Notes: generated by a model not told the origin, from the letters alone. DNA of 64,000 nucleotides from Streptomyces kurssanovii (GCF_014649695.1 NZ_BMTN01000001.1:682001-746000); one strand, 5' to 3'. Shown: positions 35,018 to 43,384, numbered from the stretch's first letter. Numbers and translations: made by a program.

Positions 35018-35974
35018 GTGCCTGCACAACGTCTGCATCGCGTCGCCGTCCTTGTGCTCGAGGGCGCGAAGCCGCTGGATGTCGGAATTCCCACGCAGGT
35101 TTTCACGACCCGGGCGAGCATGCCGTACGAGGTGCGGGTGTGCGGGGCGGCACCCGGTCTCGTGACCGGCGGCGACGGCCTCGCGTACTCCGTCGCGCAC
35201 GGCCTCGACGCACTTGCGTGGGCCGACATCGTGTTCGTCCCCGGCTACCGGTTCCCGGACCGCGACGACCCGCCGCAGGCCGTCGTCGAGGCACTGATCG
35301 CCGCCCACGACCGTGGCGCGCGGCTCGCCGCCATCTCGACGGGCGCCTTCGCACTTGCCGCGACGGGTCTGCTCGACGGCAGGCGCGCCACGACGCACTG
35401 GCACTACACGCGGGCACTTGTAGCCAGGCATCCGCTCGTCCGGGTGGACGAGAACGTGCTGTTCGTCGACGAGGGCAGCGTGCTCACCTCGGCCGGCGCC
35501 GCCTCCGGCATCGACCTGTGCCTGCACATCCTGCGCGGCGACCTCGGAGTGGCCGCGTCCAACCACGCGGCTCGGCGTCTGGTCGCGGCCCCCTACCGCA
35601 GTGGCGGCCAGGCCCAGTACGTGCCGCGCAGCGTCCCCGAGCCGCTCGGTGAGCGCTTCGCCGCCACCCGCGAGTGGGCGCTGCACCGGCTCGGAGAGCC
35701 CCTCACCCTCGACGTACTGGCGCGGCAGGCGGGGGTCTCGCCGCGCACGTTCTCCCGGCGTTTCGTCGACGAGACCGGCTACACGCCGATGCAGTGGGTG
35801 ATGCGCGCCCGCGTCGACCTGGCCCGCGAACTGCTCGAGCGCTCGCAGCGCAGCGTCGAACAGATCGCCGCCGACGTCGGGCTCGGCACCGGAGCGAACC
35901 TGCGCCTGCACTTCCAGCGCATCCTCGGCACCACACCGAGCGAGTACCGGCGCACCTTCACACGGGGCGAGTGA
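35018..35974 (+). CDS. GlxA family regulator (DJ-1/PfpI domain plus AraC HTH)
   Basis: The 318-residue protein starts at GTG. Residues 1-190 form a DJ-1/PfpI-like class I amidotransferase fold (VAVLVLEGAKPLDVGIP, AISTGAFALAATGLLDGRRATTHW), without the usual catalytic nucleophile Cys: Thr/Gly stands at that point. Residues 215-318 are an AraC double HTH (LTLDVLARQAGVSPRTFSRRF, GTGANLRLHFQRILGTTPSEYRR). It is followed by a 24-bp inverted repeat and a GAPDH gene, a pairing that suggests it controls the GAPDH gene. The effector is unknown. Confidence 0.92.
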   Translation: MPAQRLHRVAVLVLEGAKPLDVGIPTQVFTTRASMPYEVRVCGAAPGLVTGGDGLAYSVAHGLDALAWADIVFVPGYRFPDRDDPPQAVVEALIAAHDRGARLAAISTGAFALAATGLLDGRRATTHWHYTRALVARHPLVRVDENVLFVDEGSVLTSAGAASGIDLCLHILRGDLGVAASNHAARRLVAAPYRSGGQAQYVPRSVPEPLGERFAATREWALHRLGEPLTLDVLARQAGVSPRTFSRRFVDETGYTPMQWVMRARVDLARELLERSQRSVEQIAADVGLGTGANLRLHFQRILGTTPSEYRRTFTRGE

Positions 35975-36037
35975 CCCGCCGCCGACAGTGGCGGAATCCT
36001 TTTGAACCATGGCGATCCCGCCACTGTCAGCGGCGGG
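35975..36037. promoter_or_regulatory. 24-bp inverted repeat between glxA-type gene and gap
   Basis: Arms 35975-35998 and 36014-36037 (core GACAGTGGCGG / CCGCCACTGTC) match at 22 of 24 positions around a 15-base AT-richer loop. It begins right after the regulator stop and ends 41 bases before the GAPDH ATG. It may be a terminator for the regulator, an attenuator, or a binding site for the GlxA-type protein. Confidence 0.7.
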
Positions 36038-36078
36038 AGCCGGGGGCGAGCCTGGTGCGGAAGGAAGGGACATCACTC

Positions 36079-37077
36079 ATGACTCGCATCGCCATCAATG
36101 GATTCGGCCGCATCGGACGCAATGTGCTGCGCGCACTGCTGGAGCGCGACAGCGCTCTGGAGATCGTCGCCGTCAACGACCTGACGGAGCCCGCCACTCT
36201 CGCCCGGCTGCTCGCCTACGACAGCACGGCCGGCCGGCTCGGGCGCCCGGTGACCGTCGACGGGGACGCCCTCGTCGTCGACGGCCGTCGGATCACGGTG
36301 CTGGCCGAGCGCGAACCGGCGCAGCTGCCCTGGGCCGCACTCGGCGTCGACATCGTCCTGGAAGCCACCGGCCGCTTCACCTCGGCCAAGGCCGCCCGCG
36401 CCCACCTCGACGCGGGAGCGAAGAAGGTACTCGTCAGCGCGCCGTCGGACGGCGCCGACGTCACCCTCGCGTTCGGGGTCAACACCGATGCCTACGATCC
36501 GGCCGTGCACACGATCGTCTCGAACGCCTCCTGCACCACCAACGCGCTCGCTCCGCTGGCCGCGGTCCTCGACGAACTCGCCGGTATCGAGCACGGGTTC
36601 ATGACGACGGTGCACGCCTACACGCAGGAGCAGAACCTGCAGGACGGCCCGCACCGCGACGCCCGTCGCGCCCGGGCCGCCGGCGTCAACATCGTGCCGA
36701 CCACGACCGGCGCCGCCAAGGCGATCGGCGTGGTCCTGCCCAACCTCGACGGCAAGCTGTCCGGCGACTCGATCCGCGTACCGGTGCCGGTGGGCTCGAT
36801 CGTCGAACTCAACACGACCGTCGCCCGCGACGTGACGCGCGACGACGTGCTGGCGGCGTACCGCGCCGCCGCGGAGGGGCCCCTCGCCGGCATCCTCGAG
36901 TACTCGGACGACCCGCTCGTGTCGTCCGACGTCGTGGGCAATCCCGCCTCGTCGATCTTCGACTCGGCCCTCACTCGCGTCGACGGCCGCCACGTCAAGG
37001 TGGTCGCGTGGTACGACAACGAGTGGGGCTTCTCGAACCGCGTGATCGACACGCTCGAGCTCCTCGCCACCCGCTGA
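36079..37077 (+). CDS. gap: Type I glyceraldehyde-3-phosphate dehydrogenase
   Basis: The 332-residue enzyme has the NAD loop INGFGRIGRN, the catalytic SNASCTTNALAP, the conserved HAYTQEQNLQDGPHRD, and VKVVAWYDNEWGFSNR at the C-terminus. In most GAPDHs the second active-site residue is Cys (CTTNC); here it is Ala. A GGAAGGGA ribosome site precedes the ATG at 36079. This is probably a secondary, regulated GAPDH, since the major glycolytic gene usually sits with pgk and tpi. Whether it is a pentalenolactone-insensitive form cannot be judged. Confidence 0.96.
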   Translation: MTRIAINGFGRIGRNVLRALLERDSALEIVAVNDLTEPATLARLLAYDSTAGRLGRPVTVDGDALVVDGRRITVLAEREPAQLPWAALGVDIVLEATGRFTSAKAARAHLDAGAKKVLVSAPSDGADVTLAFGVNTDAYDPAVHTIVSNASCTTNALAPLAAVLDELAGIEHGFMTTVHAYTQEQNLQDGPHRDARRARAAGVNIVPTTTGAAKAIGVVLPNLDGKLSGDSIRVPVPVGSIVELNTTVARDVTRDDVLAAYRAAAEGPLAGILEYSDDPLVSSDVVGNPASSIFDSALTRVDGRHVKVVAWYDNEWGFSNRVIDTLELLATR

Positions 37078-37455
37078 CCGACCGCCGGGGTGGAGCCCCC
37101 CGGCGACCACGCCGGCCGGCACTTCCTACGTCAGTCGGACGTTCGGAGCAGGTCCTGTTCGCCGACGAGCCGACCGGTGCGCTGGTGGCGCCGCAGCGCT
37201 TCGACGTCCGCGTTGCCGGTCGGCCGGGCGGGGTCGAGGAGCGAGGGCGGTGCGGGATGACCGCTGAGCAAGCAGGCAACCGGGGCCGCGGCCCCCGTCC
37301 CGGCCGAGCTCAAAGCGGCCGAGGAGCGACATGAGGATGGTCCGGGCCGGCGGCCCCAGCGGTGAAACAGCCGGTGCCGGCTCCCTCGGTGGGGAGCCGG
37401 CCATTGCCGCGCGGTGCGGCAAAGATGCTGGGCTGAACTGCGGCCGGACTGCCGG
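37078..37455. other. Intergenic region with an ABC ATPase scrap
   Basis: No intact gene in 378 bases. It contains a short Walker B fragment at 37152-37184 (separate entry). The remainder is GC-rich without a clear terminator or coding frame. Confidence 0.5.
37152..37184 (+). pseudogene. Walker B scrap of a MacB/LolD-type ABC ATPase
   Basis: Eleven codons read VLFADEPTGAL, the Walker B and D-loop start characteristic of export-type ABC ATPases; about five preceding codons are poorer matches, and the following codons diverge at once (VAPQRFD instead of DS..). It is a tiny relic of a lost transporter gene. Confidence 0.5.
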
Positions 37456-38697
37456 TCATTGCCGCGGGTCGAGGACGACGGGCAGTTCCGCGAGGCCGCG
37501 GAAGGCCGGGAAGGGGACTTCCATCCACTTCGGCCCGGCTTCGGGAGCAGCCGGGGCGATCCCGGGGAACCGGCCGAACAGGCTGGTGAGGGCCAGCTGC
37601 ATCTCCAACCTGGCCAGCGGTGCGCCCAGGCAGTAGTGGCTGCCGTGGCCGAACCCCAGATGGGCGCTCTGCGCGTTTCCCGGCCGGCTCACGTCGAAGT
37701 CGTCCGGGGAGGAGAACTTCCGTGGATCGCGATTCGCCGAAAGGAGCGAGATCTGCACCAGTGCGCCCTTGGGGATCAACGTACCGCCGATCTCCACGTC
37801 CTCGGTCGCGAACCGGAACGTAGCGCTCTCCACCGAGCCGTCGTAACGCAGCAGTTCCTCCACCGCGGGGCCGACCAGCTCCGGGTTCTCCTGCACGGCG
37901 CGCAGCTGTGCCGGGTTGGCCAGGAAGTGGTGCACGGCGTTGCCGATGAGGTACGCGGTCGTCTTGTGGCCCGCGAACATCAGCAGGAACGCCGTCGAAA
38001 CCAGCTCGCTCTCCGTGAGGCCTCCGTCCTTGTCCTGGGCCTCGATGAGCGCGCTGAGCAGGTCCTCGCCGGGGTGCTCGCGCTTCCGCGCGATGAGATC
38101 GGTGAAGTAGGCGTGCAGGTCCTCCTCCGCCTTTTGCTGCGCCTGCTTGGACTCCTTGCTGAAGCCCGTCTGCGCCACCGTGGTGGACAGGCGCTGCATG
38201 TGGGCCCGCCCCTCGGGCGGCACGCCGAGCAGTTCGCAGATGACGGCGATCGGCAGCGGGAACGCGAACGCGGGCAGCAGGTCCAGCGGTTCGCCGGTGG
38301 GGCACGCGTCGAGCAGCCGGTCGACGATGTCCTGGATCTTCGGCCGTAGCGCCTCGACGCGGCGCGGGGTGAACTCGGAGTTGACGAGTTTGCGCAGCCG
38401 GGTGTGTTTGGGCGCGTCGGCGTTGAGCATGTTGTCGTCCAGCGAGACCGACGAGTCGCCGAAAATTCTCCGGTAGGCGTCCATGGCCCCGTACATGTCC
38501 TTGCTCAGCCGGGGGTCGGAGAGTGCGGCCCGGGCGTCCTCGTACCGTGTGATCAGGTACGTTTCGACGCCGTGCGGCGGCTTCATCGGGCAGACGGGCG
38601 CCGTGTCCCGGAGGGCGGCGTACACCGGGTGCGGGTTGCGCCGGAAATCGGCAGTGCACTGCTCGGCTGTGGTGACGGGATCCTGCGTGGTGGTCAC
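37456..38697 (-). CDS. Cytochrome P450, last gene of a four-gene operon
   Basis: The 413-residue P450 has the heme-thiolate loop LGFGHGSHYCLGAPLAR, the K-helix EELLRY and the usual bacterial CYP107/CYP105-like outline. In the I-helix the oxygen-activation motif reads AGHKTT: the usual acid before Thr is replaced by Lys, which is uncommon and may alter proton delivery. A GTG start with CAGGAG eight bases upstream overlaps the amidohydrolase stop (GTGA). Redox partners are not encoded nearby. The operon context suggests a tailoring or catabolic oxidation of a small organic molecule. Confidence 0.93.
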   Translation of the reverse strand: MTTTQDPVTTAEQCTADFRRNPHPVYAALRDTAPVCPMKPPHGVETYLITRYEDARAALSDPRLSKDMYGAMDAYRRIFGDSSVSLDDNMLNADAPKHTRLRKLVNSEFTPRRVEALRPKIQDIVDRLLDACPTGEPLDLLPAFAFPLPIAVICELLGVPPEGRAHMQRLSTTVAQTGFSKESKQAQQKAEEDLHAYFTDLIARKREHPGEDLLSALIEAQDKDGGLTESELVSTAFLLMFAGHKTTAYLIGNAVHHFLANPAQLRAVQENPELVGPAVEELLRYDGSVESATFRFATEDVEIGGTLIPKGALVQISLLSANRDPRKFSSPDDFDVSRPGNAQSAHLGFGHGSHYCLGAPLARLEMQLALTSLFGRFPGIAPAAPEAGPKWMEVPFPAFRGLAELPVVLDPRQ

Positions 38698-39716
38698 GGA
38701 CGGCTCCTGAGGTCGAAGAGGGCCTCGGCGTTGCCGCCGAGGATCAGCTGCTGGGACGCCTTGTCCACGGGCAGCTTCTCGATCATGCGGATGAGGTCCT
38801 CCAGCGGCGCGGACAACGGCGGCGAGTCGCTGCCGAACAGCATCCGCTCGGGCCCGAGGATCTCCGCGTTGAGGCTCAGGTGCGCCGGGCTGAACGGGCT
38901 GGTGTCGACGTACATGCGTTGCAGGGCCGCGGCGGGGTCGGCCGACGGCGGGACCGAGGGCGGCGCGGCGGGAGCCGGCCGGCCGGGTGCGGCCCCCGGC
39001 GCGGGGGCCGCACCGGGGGCCGGGGCGGCGGGGGGCGGTGCTCCGCCACCCCAGTGCCGGGGACTCGCCGCCGTCCGCAGGCGCTCCGGCAGCAGCGCCA
39101 TCGCGCCGCCGCCGGTCGCGCCGATCAACCGCAGGTGCGGGTACTTGTCCAGCCATCCCGCGAACGCGATCATGGCCATGCCCAGGGTGACGTCACCGAA
39201 CCGGCCGATCTGCTCGACGAAGCCGACGGTGTCCACCTTCTCCGTGCCGGCCGGTTCGGCCGGTGCGTGCACCAGGACCGGGACTCCCGCCTCCGCGGCC
39301 AGCGCGAAGAAGGAGTCCGCCCGCGGCGAGCCGAGCAGCTCGCCGTGGACGCTGGACGTGGTGATCAGGCCGACGAACGCGGGGTCCGCCAGGGTCTCCC
39401 GTACCCCTTCCAGGTGATCGTCGTCCCCGAACGGGTTGGCGTAGACGTACCCGCGCAACTGGTCCGGGAACTGGGCGATCAGACCCGACATCCAGGCGTG
39501 GAAGCCACGCAGCCGGTCGCGCGGCTGCTTGTAGTTGTCCACGCCCGGGACCCGCGCCATCGCGCCGGCGCCCACCGGGCTGCCGATGATGGTGAGGTCG
39601 ATCCCGGCCTCGGCGCGGGCCGCGAGCATGCCGTCGACGTCGGTCAGGCTCGGGGGCATGGGGAAGCGTCTGGCCGCCTCAGGCGGGGACAGATGTCCGT
39701 GGATGTCGATGATCAT
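38694..39716 (-). CDS. Amidohydrolase 2 (ACMSD-like) family metal-dependent hydrolase or decarboxylase
   Basis: The 340-residue protein has amidohydrolase 2 metal-site motifs: MIIDIHGHLSPPEA (HxH near residue 5), LVHAPAEP (His near 150), and LFGSDSPP (Asp near 305). ACMSD-like enzymes decarboxylate or hydrolyse aromatic and keto acids. Between about residues 222 and 262 lies a Pro/Ala/Gly repeat (PPPAAPAPG and PAPGAAP units) not expected in a catalytic barrel and probably a solvent loop or expansion. It overlaps the neighbours on both sides by four bases. Confidence 0.87.
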   Translation of the reverse strand: MIIDIHGHLSPPEAARRFPMPPSLTDVDGMLAARAEAGIDLTIIGSPVGAGAMARVPGVDNYKQPRDRLRGFHAWMSGLIAQFPDQLRGYVYANPFGDDDHLEGVRETLADPAFVGLITTSSVHGELLGSPRADSFFALAAEAGVPVLVHAPAEPAGTEKVDTVGFVEQIGRFGDVTLGMAMIAFAGWLDKYPHLRLIGATGGGAMALLPERLRTAASPRHWGGGAPPPAAPAPGAAPAPGAAPGRPAPAAPPSVPPSADPAAALQRMYVDTSPFSPAHLSLNAEILGPERMLFGSDSPPLSAPLEDLIRMIEKLPVDKASQQLILGGNAEALFDLRSRP

Positions 39717-40606
39717 GTCTGGGTTCCCGGTTCCGGTGTGACTGCGCGGGTCACCGCGGCGCAGTCCTCGTCGCCGAGCCCCTGCTCGGTGGCACGGGCG
39801 TGGGTCTGTGCGGCTGCGGCGGTGAGCGGAAGGTGCAGGCCTGCCGCGGCCGCCTGCTCCGTAGCGAGCATGAGGTCCTTCGCCATCAGGCGCAGCCGGA
39901 AGTCCGGCTCGTCGAAGCGCCCGGTGGCCAGGCGCCGCGACTTGAACGACATGACCGGCGAGGCGAAGCCGCTGTCCGCGATCGTCCGGAGGACGAGCCG
40001 CTTGTCGAGGCCGCAGACGGCCGCCAGTTCGGCGGCCTCGGCCATGGCCTGCACCTCTATCCCCATGAGGAGGTTGAGGAGCAGCTTCATCCGCATGCCG
40101 GAGCCGAGTGCGCCCAGATGGACGACCTCCTTGCCCAGCATCTCCAGCAGCGGCCGGCCGGCGGTGAAGACCCGCTCCTCGCCGCCGACGAACAGCCGCA
40201 GTTCGCCGTCGCGGGCGTGGTCGCGGTTGCCGAGCATGCCGACGTCCATGACGGCGGGCACGTCAGCGGCGAGCCGGACGACCTCCTCCGGTGCGACGGT
40301 GCTGGCGCAGATCAGCGCGCCGGGGTAGGTGCCTCTGGCCAGGACGCCGTCCGGGCCGTGCAGCACGGTCTTGAGGGCGTCGCCGTCGGCGACGGTGCAG
40401 ATGACGGCGCTCGTGCCCTCGACGGCTTCGCTGGGGCGTTCGGCGGCGACGGCGCCGGCCCGGGCGAGCGGTTCGGCCCGCTCCGGGGTGCGGTTCCAGA
40501 CCCGCACGTGGACACCTTGTGCGAGCAGACGTGAGGCCAGGCCGGAGCCCATCGTGCCGAGACCGAGGACGGCGACGGGGCCGGAAGCGTTGATGGTGGG
40601 TGTCAT
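39713..40606 (-). CDS. NAD(P)-dependent beta-hydroxyacid-dehydrogenase-like oxidoreductase
   Basis: The 297-residue protein has an N-terminal Rossmann domain (VAVLGLGTMGSGLASRLLAQG; VWNRTPERAEPL hints at NADP preference from the Arg after the second strand) and a helical C-terminal domain with SGMRMKLLLNLLMGIEVQAMAEAAELA. The lysine in GMRMKLLLN stands where the catalytic Lys of 3-hydroxyisobutyrate-dehydrogenase-like enzymes is found. Substrate unknown. The start overlaps the upstream monooxygenase stop and its stop overlaps the amidohydrolase start (ATGA each). Confidence 0.9.
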   Translation of the reverse strand: MTPTINASGPVAVLGLGTMGSGLASRLLAQGVHVRVWNRTPERAEPLARAGAVAAERPSEAVEGTSAVICTVADGDALKTVLHGPDGVLARGTYPGALICASTVAPEEVVRLAADVPAVMDVGMLGNRDHARDGELRLFVGGEERVFTAGRPLLEMLGKEVVHLGALGSGMRMKLLLNLLMGIEVQAMAEAAELAAVCGLDKRLVLRTIADSGFASPVMSFKSRRLATGRFDEPDFRLRLMAKDLMLATEQAAAAGLHLPLTAAAAQTHARATEQGLGDEDCAAVTRAVTPEPGTQT

Positions 40607-40941
40607 GACTTCTCCTCCGTGGTCTCCTTGACGACCCGGAACCGCAGTGACTGCGTCGAGTCGACCCAGTTGCGGAGCGGAGCCACCAGCGCCTGGTGGT
40701 CATCGCTCTGCTGCCAGGCGAAGAAGTGTTCGGGCGTCTCCCACTCGCTGGTGATCACCCACTGGCGGGAGCCGTCGACCGGCTCTCCCAGTCGTTCGAC
40801 GATGTGTCCGGGGCTACGAGCGACGGTTTTCCGCATCTGCTCGTACATCTCCAGGAACCCTTGCTCGCCGCCCTCGATCACACGGACCGCGAAAACCACG
40901 GACAGCCTTTGGGCCGTCTGGCCGTTCTGAACAGTGTCCAT
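40603..40941 (-). CDS. Antibiotic biosynthesis monooxygenase (ABM) domain protein
   Basis: The 112-residue protein is a ferredoxin-like alpha-beta barrel of the ABM type: RLSVVFAVRVIEGGEQGFLEMYEQMRKTVARSPGHIVERLGEPVDGSRQWVITSEWETPEHFFAWQQSDDHQ is the family outline in order. ABM proteins include cofactor-free oxygenases and aromatic polyketide tailoring enzymes. A strong AGGAGGAG site precedes the ATG, and the gene is first in the four-gene leftward operon. The 480-base gap upstream must carry the operon promoter. Confidence 0.88.
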   Translation of the reverse strand: MDTVQNGQTAQRLSVVFAVRVIEGGEQGFLEMYEQMRKTVARSPGHIVERLGEPVDGSRQWVITSEWETPEHFFAWQQSDDHQALVAPLRNWVDSTQSLRFRVVKETTEEKS

Positions 40942-41420
40942 GTCTCCTCCTGATGGTGAGATCCGGCAGGACACGCTTTCCAAGGACTCATGGCCCCTGT
41001 GACGACGCAACTCCAATGTGTGCACGGGCCAGGCGGGAGAAGGGCACTGCTTCATCGCCTAGCCCGTCCGGGTGTATTCGGAAGGGGCCCAGGACGAGCC
41101 GGATCGAACGTGTGCGTGAAGACCGTGGACCGACCGTCCGGCGCAGCTGATTCAGTACGGGCCCCTGCGAGACGGTTCCGCGGCAGGCCCCTCGCACCCG
41201 AGGGACGTCGCCATAGAACGGGAGTGCGGGCCGACCGGCATGGCTTGTTCTCTCTCACGGACCGGCCGGTGGTGAGGGCGCTCTTCGGATCCCCCTTGAA
41301 ACGGGTTCCGGGTGGGCATGACGGGCCTGCGCGGTGATCCCCGATCCGGCCCCCGGCCCCAGGCCCCAGGTCTCCGGCCCGTCGAAGTCCGCTGTCCGGC
41401 TCGTGGCAGGATCACCTGTC
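40942..41420. other. Gene-free promoter region of the ABM-P450 operon
   Basis: No gene is supported on either strand in 479 bases. It must hold the leftward operon promoter and probably that of the rightward NTF2-like gene. I see no clear palindromic operator. Confidence 0.45.
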
Positions 41421-41888
41421 ATGACCCAACAGCGCCCGCCTCTCCCGCCGTTCGACCTCGACAGCGCCCTGGCCAAGGTCCAGGCCGCGGAGGACGCCTG
41501 GAACACCCGCGACCCGCACAAGGTCGCGCTCGCCTACACCGAGGACTCCGTCTGGCGGAACCGGGACGTCTTCCTGACGGGCCGTGAGCAGATCACCGAG
41601 TTCCTCACGGCCAAGTGGGAGCGTGAGCTGGACTACGTCCTGCGCAAGAGCCTGTGGGCCTTCCACGAGAACCGCATAGCCGTCCGCTTCCAGTACGAAT
41701 GGCACGACGCCGAGGGCCGGTGGTTCCGCAGCTACGGCAACGAGCTGTGGGAGTTCGACGAGCACGGACTGATGAGCCGCCGCGAGGCAAGCATCAACGA
41801 CGTGGCCATCCAGGAATCCGACCGCCGCTGGTTCGGGCCGCGCCCCGAGGACGAGCGTGGCGCGGGCCGCGACATCCCCCTCCAGTAG
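41421..41888 (+). CDS. DUF1348 NTF2/SnoaL-like protein
   Basis: The 155-residue protein is a one-domain NTF2-like fold of the DUF1348 group: [69 protein letters not shown] is highly typical, with the WRNRD and [14 protein letters not shown] blocks. Members are small hydrolase- or isomerase-like proteins without proven activity. The ATG at 41421 fits the alignment. It is single-gene and sits next to, but opposite to, the tailoring operon, so a link is possible but not shown. Confidence 0.9.
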   Translation: MTQQRPPLPPFDLDSALAKVQAAEDAWNTRDPHKVALAYTEDSVWRNRDVFLTGREQITEFLTAKWERELDYVLRKSLWAFHENRIAVRFQYEWHDAEGRWFRSYGNELWEFDEHGLMSRREASINDVAIQESDRRWFGPRPEDERGAGRDIPLQ

Positions 41889-41962
41889 TCCGATCGTGCC
41901 GGTCGCCCGGTGTGAGGGCCGGCGGCTGGGTGGTCCGCCGGCTCTCAGCTGTCCGCCGCGCC

Positions 41963-42859
41963 TCACTCGCCCCTGAGCAGGTCGACCGTGCCCGCCAGCC
42001 CCTCGTCGCCGTGGCCCTGGGCCACCCGCCGGCGCATCAGGTCCATGTAGGGCGTGAGGAGCCGGGGGTCGACCGACTGGCCCTCGGCCGTGGCGAGGAG
42101 CGCGTCGTTCCCCGCCGACATCATGGCGAGGTTGGAGGTGACGCCCTCCGTGTAGTCGCCGCTCTCCAGTTGGGCGGCGACCTCGTGGGTCATGCCGGAC
42201 ATGGCGCCGAGCCACTCCGCGAGCAGGGCGGCGAAAGCGGCCCGGTCGAGGTCCTTCTCGGGGCGTACCAGGGCGAAGGCGTGAGTGACGCCCGCGAACA
42301 TGCCGGTCATCGCGCTGAGCAAGGCGATGTCGTGCAGTGCCGCGTGGCCGGCGTCCTCGCCGACGAACGTCGCGCCGGCGGGAACCTCCAGCACGTCCCG
42401 GTGGCGTTCGAACAGCGCGCGGTCGCCGCTGTAGAACACATAGCCGCCCGTCTCGGGCCGGCCGATCATCGGGGGGACGGCCATGATTCCGCCGTCCAGG
42501 AACCGGGCCCCTCGTTCGTCGGCCCAGGCGGCCCGCAGCCGGGACCGGGCGGGAGTGTTGGTGGTCAGGTCGACCAGGTCCTTGCCGGTCAGGTCGGTGC
42601 CCTCCAGGGTCTCGCCCACGGAGGCGTCGTCCAGCAGGCAGAGCACGACGGGGCCGGTCGCCGAGGCCAGCGCCTCGGCCGGCGTCGCCGCCACCCGGGC
42701 ACCCTCGGCCGCGAGACGTTCGGCCTTGGCGGGGGTGCGGTTCCATACGGTCAGCGGGTGTCCTGCGGCGAGCCAGGCGCGCGCGAGAGCGGTGCCCATG
42801 TCGCCGAGGCCGAGGAGGGTGACGGGGGTCCTGGAAGAGGTGTGGTTGTCCATGCCCAT
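41963..42859 (-). CDS. Imine-reductase-like NAD(P)-dependent oxidoreductase
   Basis: The 298-residue protein (start 42859 or 42853) has a Rossmann domain (VTLLGLGDMGTALARAWLAAGHPLTVWNRTPAKAERL, the Arg/Thr after the second strand favouring NADPH) and the imine reductase mark LDGGIMAVPPMIG. A C-terminal helical domain has TGMFAGVTHAFALV and LGAMSGMTHEVAAQLESGDY. IRED relatives reduce cyclic imines or act on beta-hydroxyacids. It is divergent from an HxlR regulator 70 bases away, a pairing common in Streptomyces; HxlR probably controls it. Confidence 0.88.
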   Translation of the reverse strand: MGMDNHTSSRTPVTLLGLGDMGTALARAWLAAGHPLTVWNRTPAKAERLAAEGARVAATPAEALASATGPVVLCLLDDASVGETLEGTDLTGKDLVDLTTNTPARSRLRAAWADERGARFLDGGIMAVPPMIGRPETGGYVFYSGDRALFERHRDVLEVPAGATFVGEDAGHAALHDIALLSAMTGMFAGVTHAFALVRPEKDLDRAAFAALLAEWLGAMSGMTHEVAAQLESGDYTEGVTSNLAMMSAGNDALLATAEGQSVDPRLLTPYMDLMRRRVAQGHGDEGLAGTVDLLRGE

Positions 42860-42879
42860 CAGGCTCGTACGGGCACGGA

Positions 42880-42918
42880 CCGTGATCAAGTACGCACTTT
42901 TTTGTGGGTGGTTACCTT
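42880..42918. promoter_or_regulatory. Divergent promoter/operator between IRED-like and HxlR genes
   Basis: An AT-rich stretch with a T6 run is flanked by GTACGCAC and GTGGGTGGTTAC, an imperfect inverted arrangement of GTA..CAC half-sites. It is the only candidate control region for both genes; an HxlR dimer is the expected binder. Confidence 0.45.
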
Positions 42919-42929
42919 ATGGTGAGTGC

Positions 42930-43289
42930 ATGACCAGGCGCGACGCCTACGTGTGCGGCATCGACGCGGCGATCGACGTGGTCGGCGGCAAGTGGAAGGT
43001 CCTCGTCCTGTGGGCGCTGGAGTCCGGTCCCTGCCGGTTCGGTGAGCTGCGGCGCGGTATTCCCGGCATCAGCGAGAAGGTTCTCGCCTGCCACCTGCGG
43101 GAGTTGGAGTCCGACGGCATCGTCGTCCGTGAAGAGGACTGCGGGGGAGCCGTACGCCGCGTCACCTACGCGCTCACCCCGCTGGGCGTCTCCCTCAACG
43201 AGGCACTCGGCCCTCTCGGCGCCTGGGGCAGGAAGCACCTGCTCGACGACCGGAGCCCGCACGGCGAAGTGGCCGACTCCTCGCGCTGA
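42930..43289 (+). CDS. HxlR family transcriptional regulator
   Basis: The 119-residue protein is an HxlR winged HTH with the usual N-terminal cysteine (YVCGIDAAIDVVGGKWKVLVLWALESGPCRFGELRRGIPGISEKVLACHLRELESDGIVVREE). HxlR proteins sense electrophiles or redox changes, often through that cysteine (Cys9). The ATG is at 42930. It probably represses the divergent imine-reductase-like gene and itself. Confidence 0.93.
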   Translation: MTRRDAYVCGIDAAIDVVGGKWKVLVLWALESGPCRFGELRRGIPGISEKVLACHLRELESDGIVVREEDCGGAVRRVTYALTPLGVSLNEALGPLGAWGRKHLLDDRSPHGEVADSSR

Positions 43290-43384
43290 CCGCCGGTCCC
43301 CGTACGTCTGCCCCCCTCGTCACCCGTCCGTGCCGCGCCCTCGGCGTGCCCGGATCAGGGGGCCCAGGGGCTGGCTCGAAGGTC

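Noticed and set aside
40942-41420. Short reading frames upstream of the ABM gene as small genes
   Set aside because: They lack ribosome sites and protein-like composition and overlap each other on both strands.
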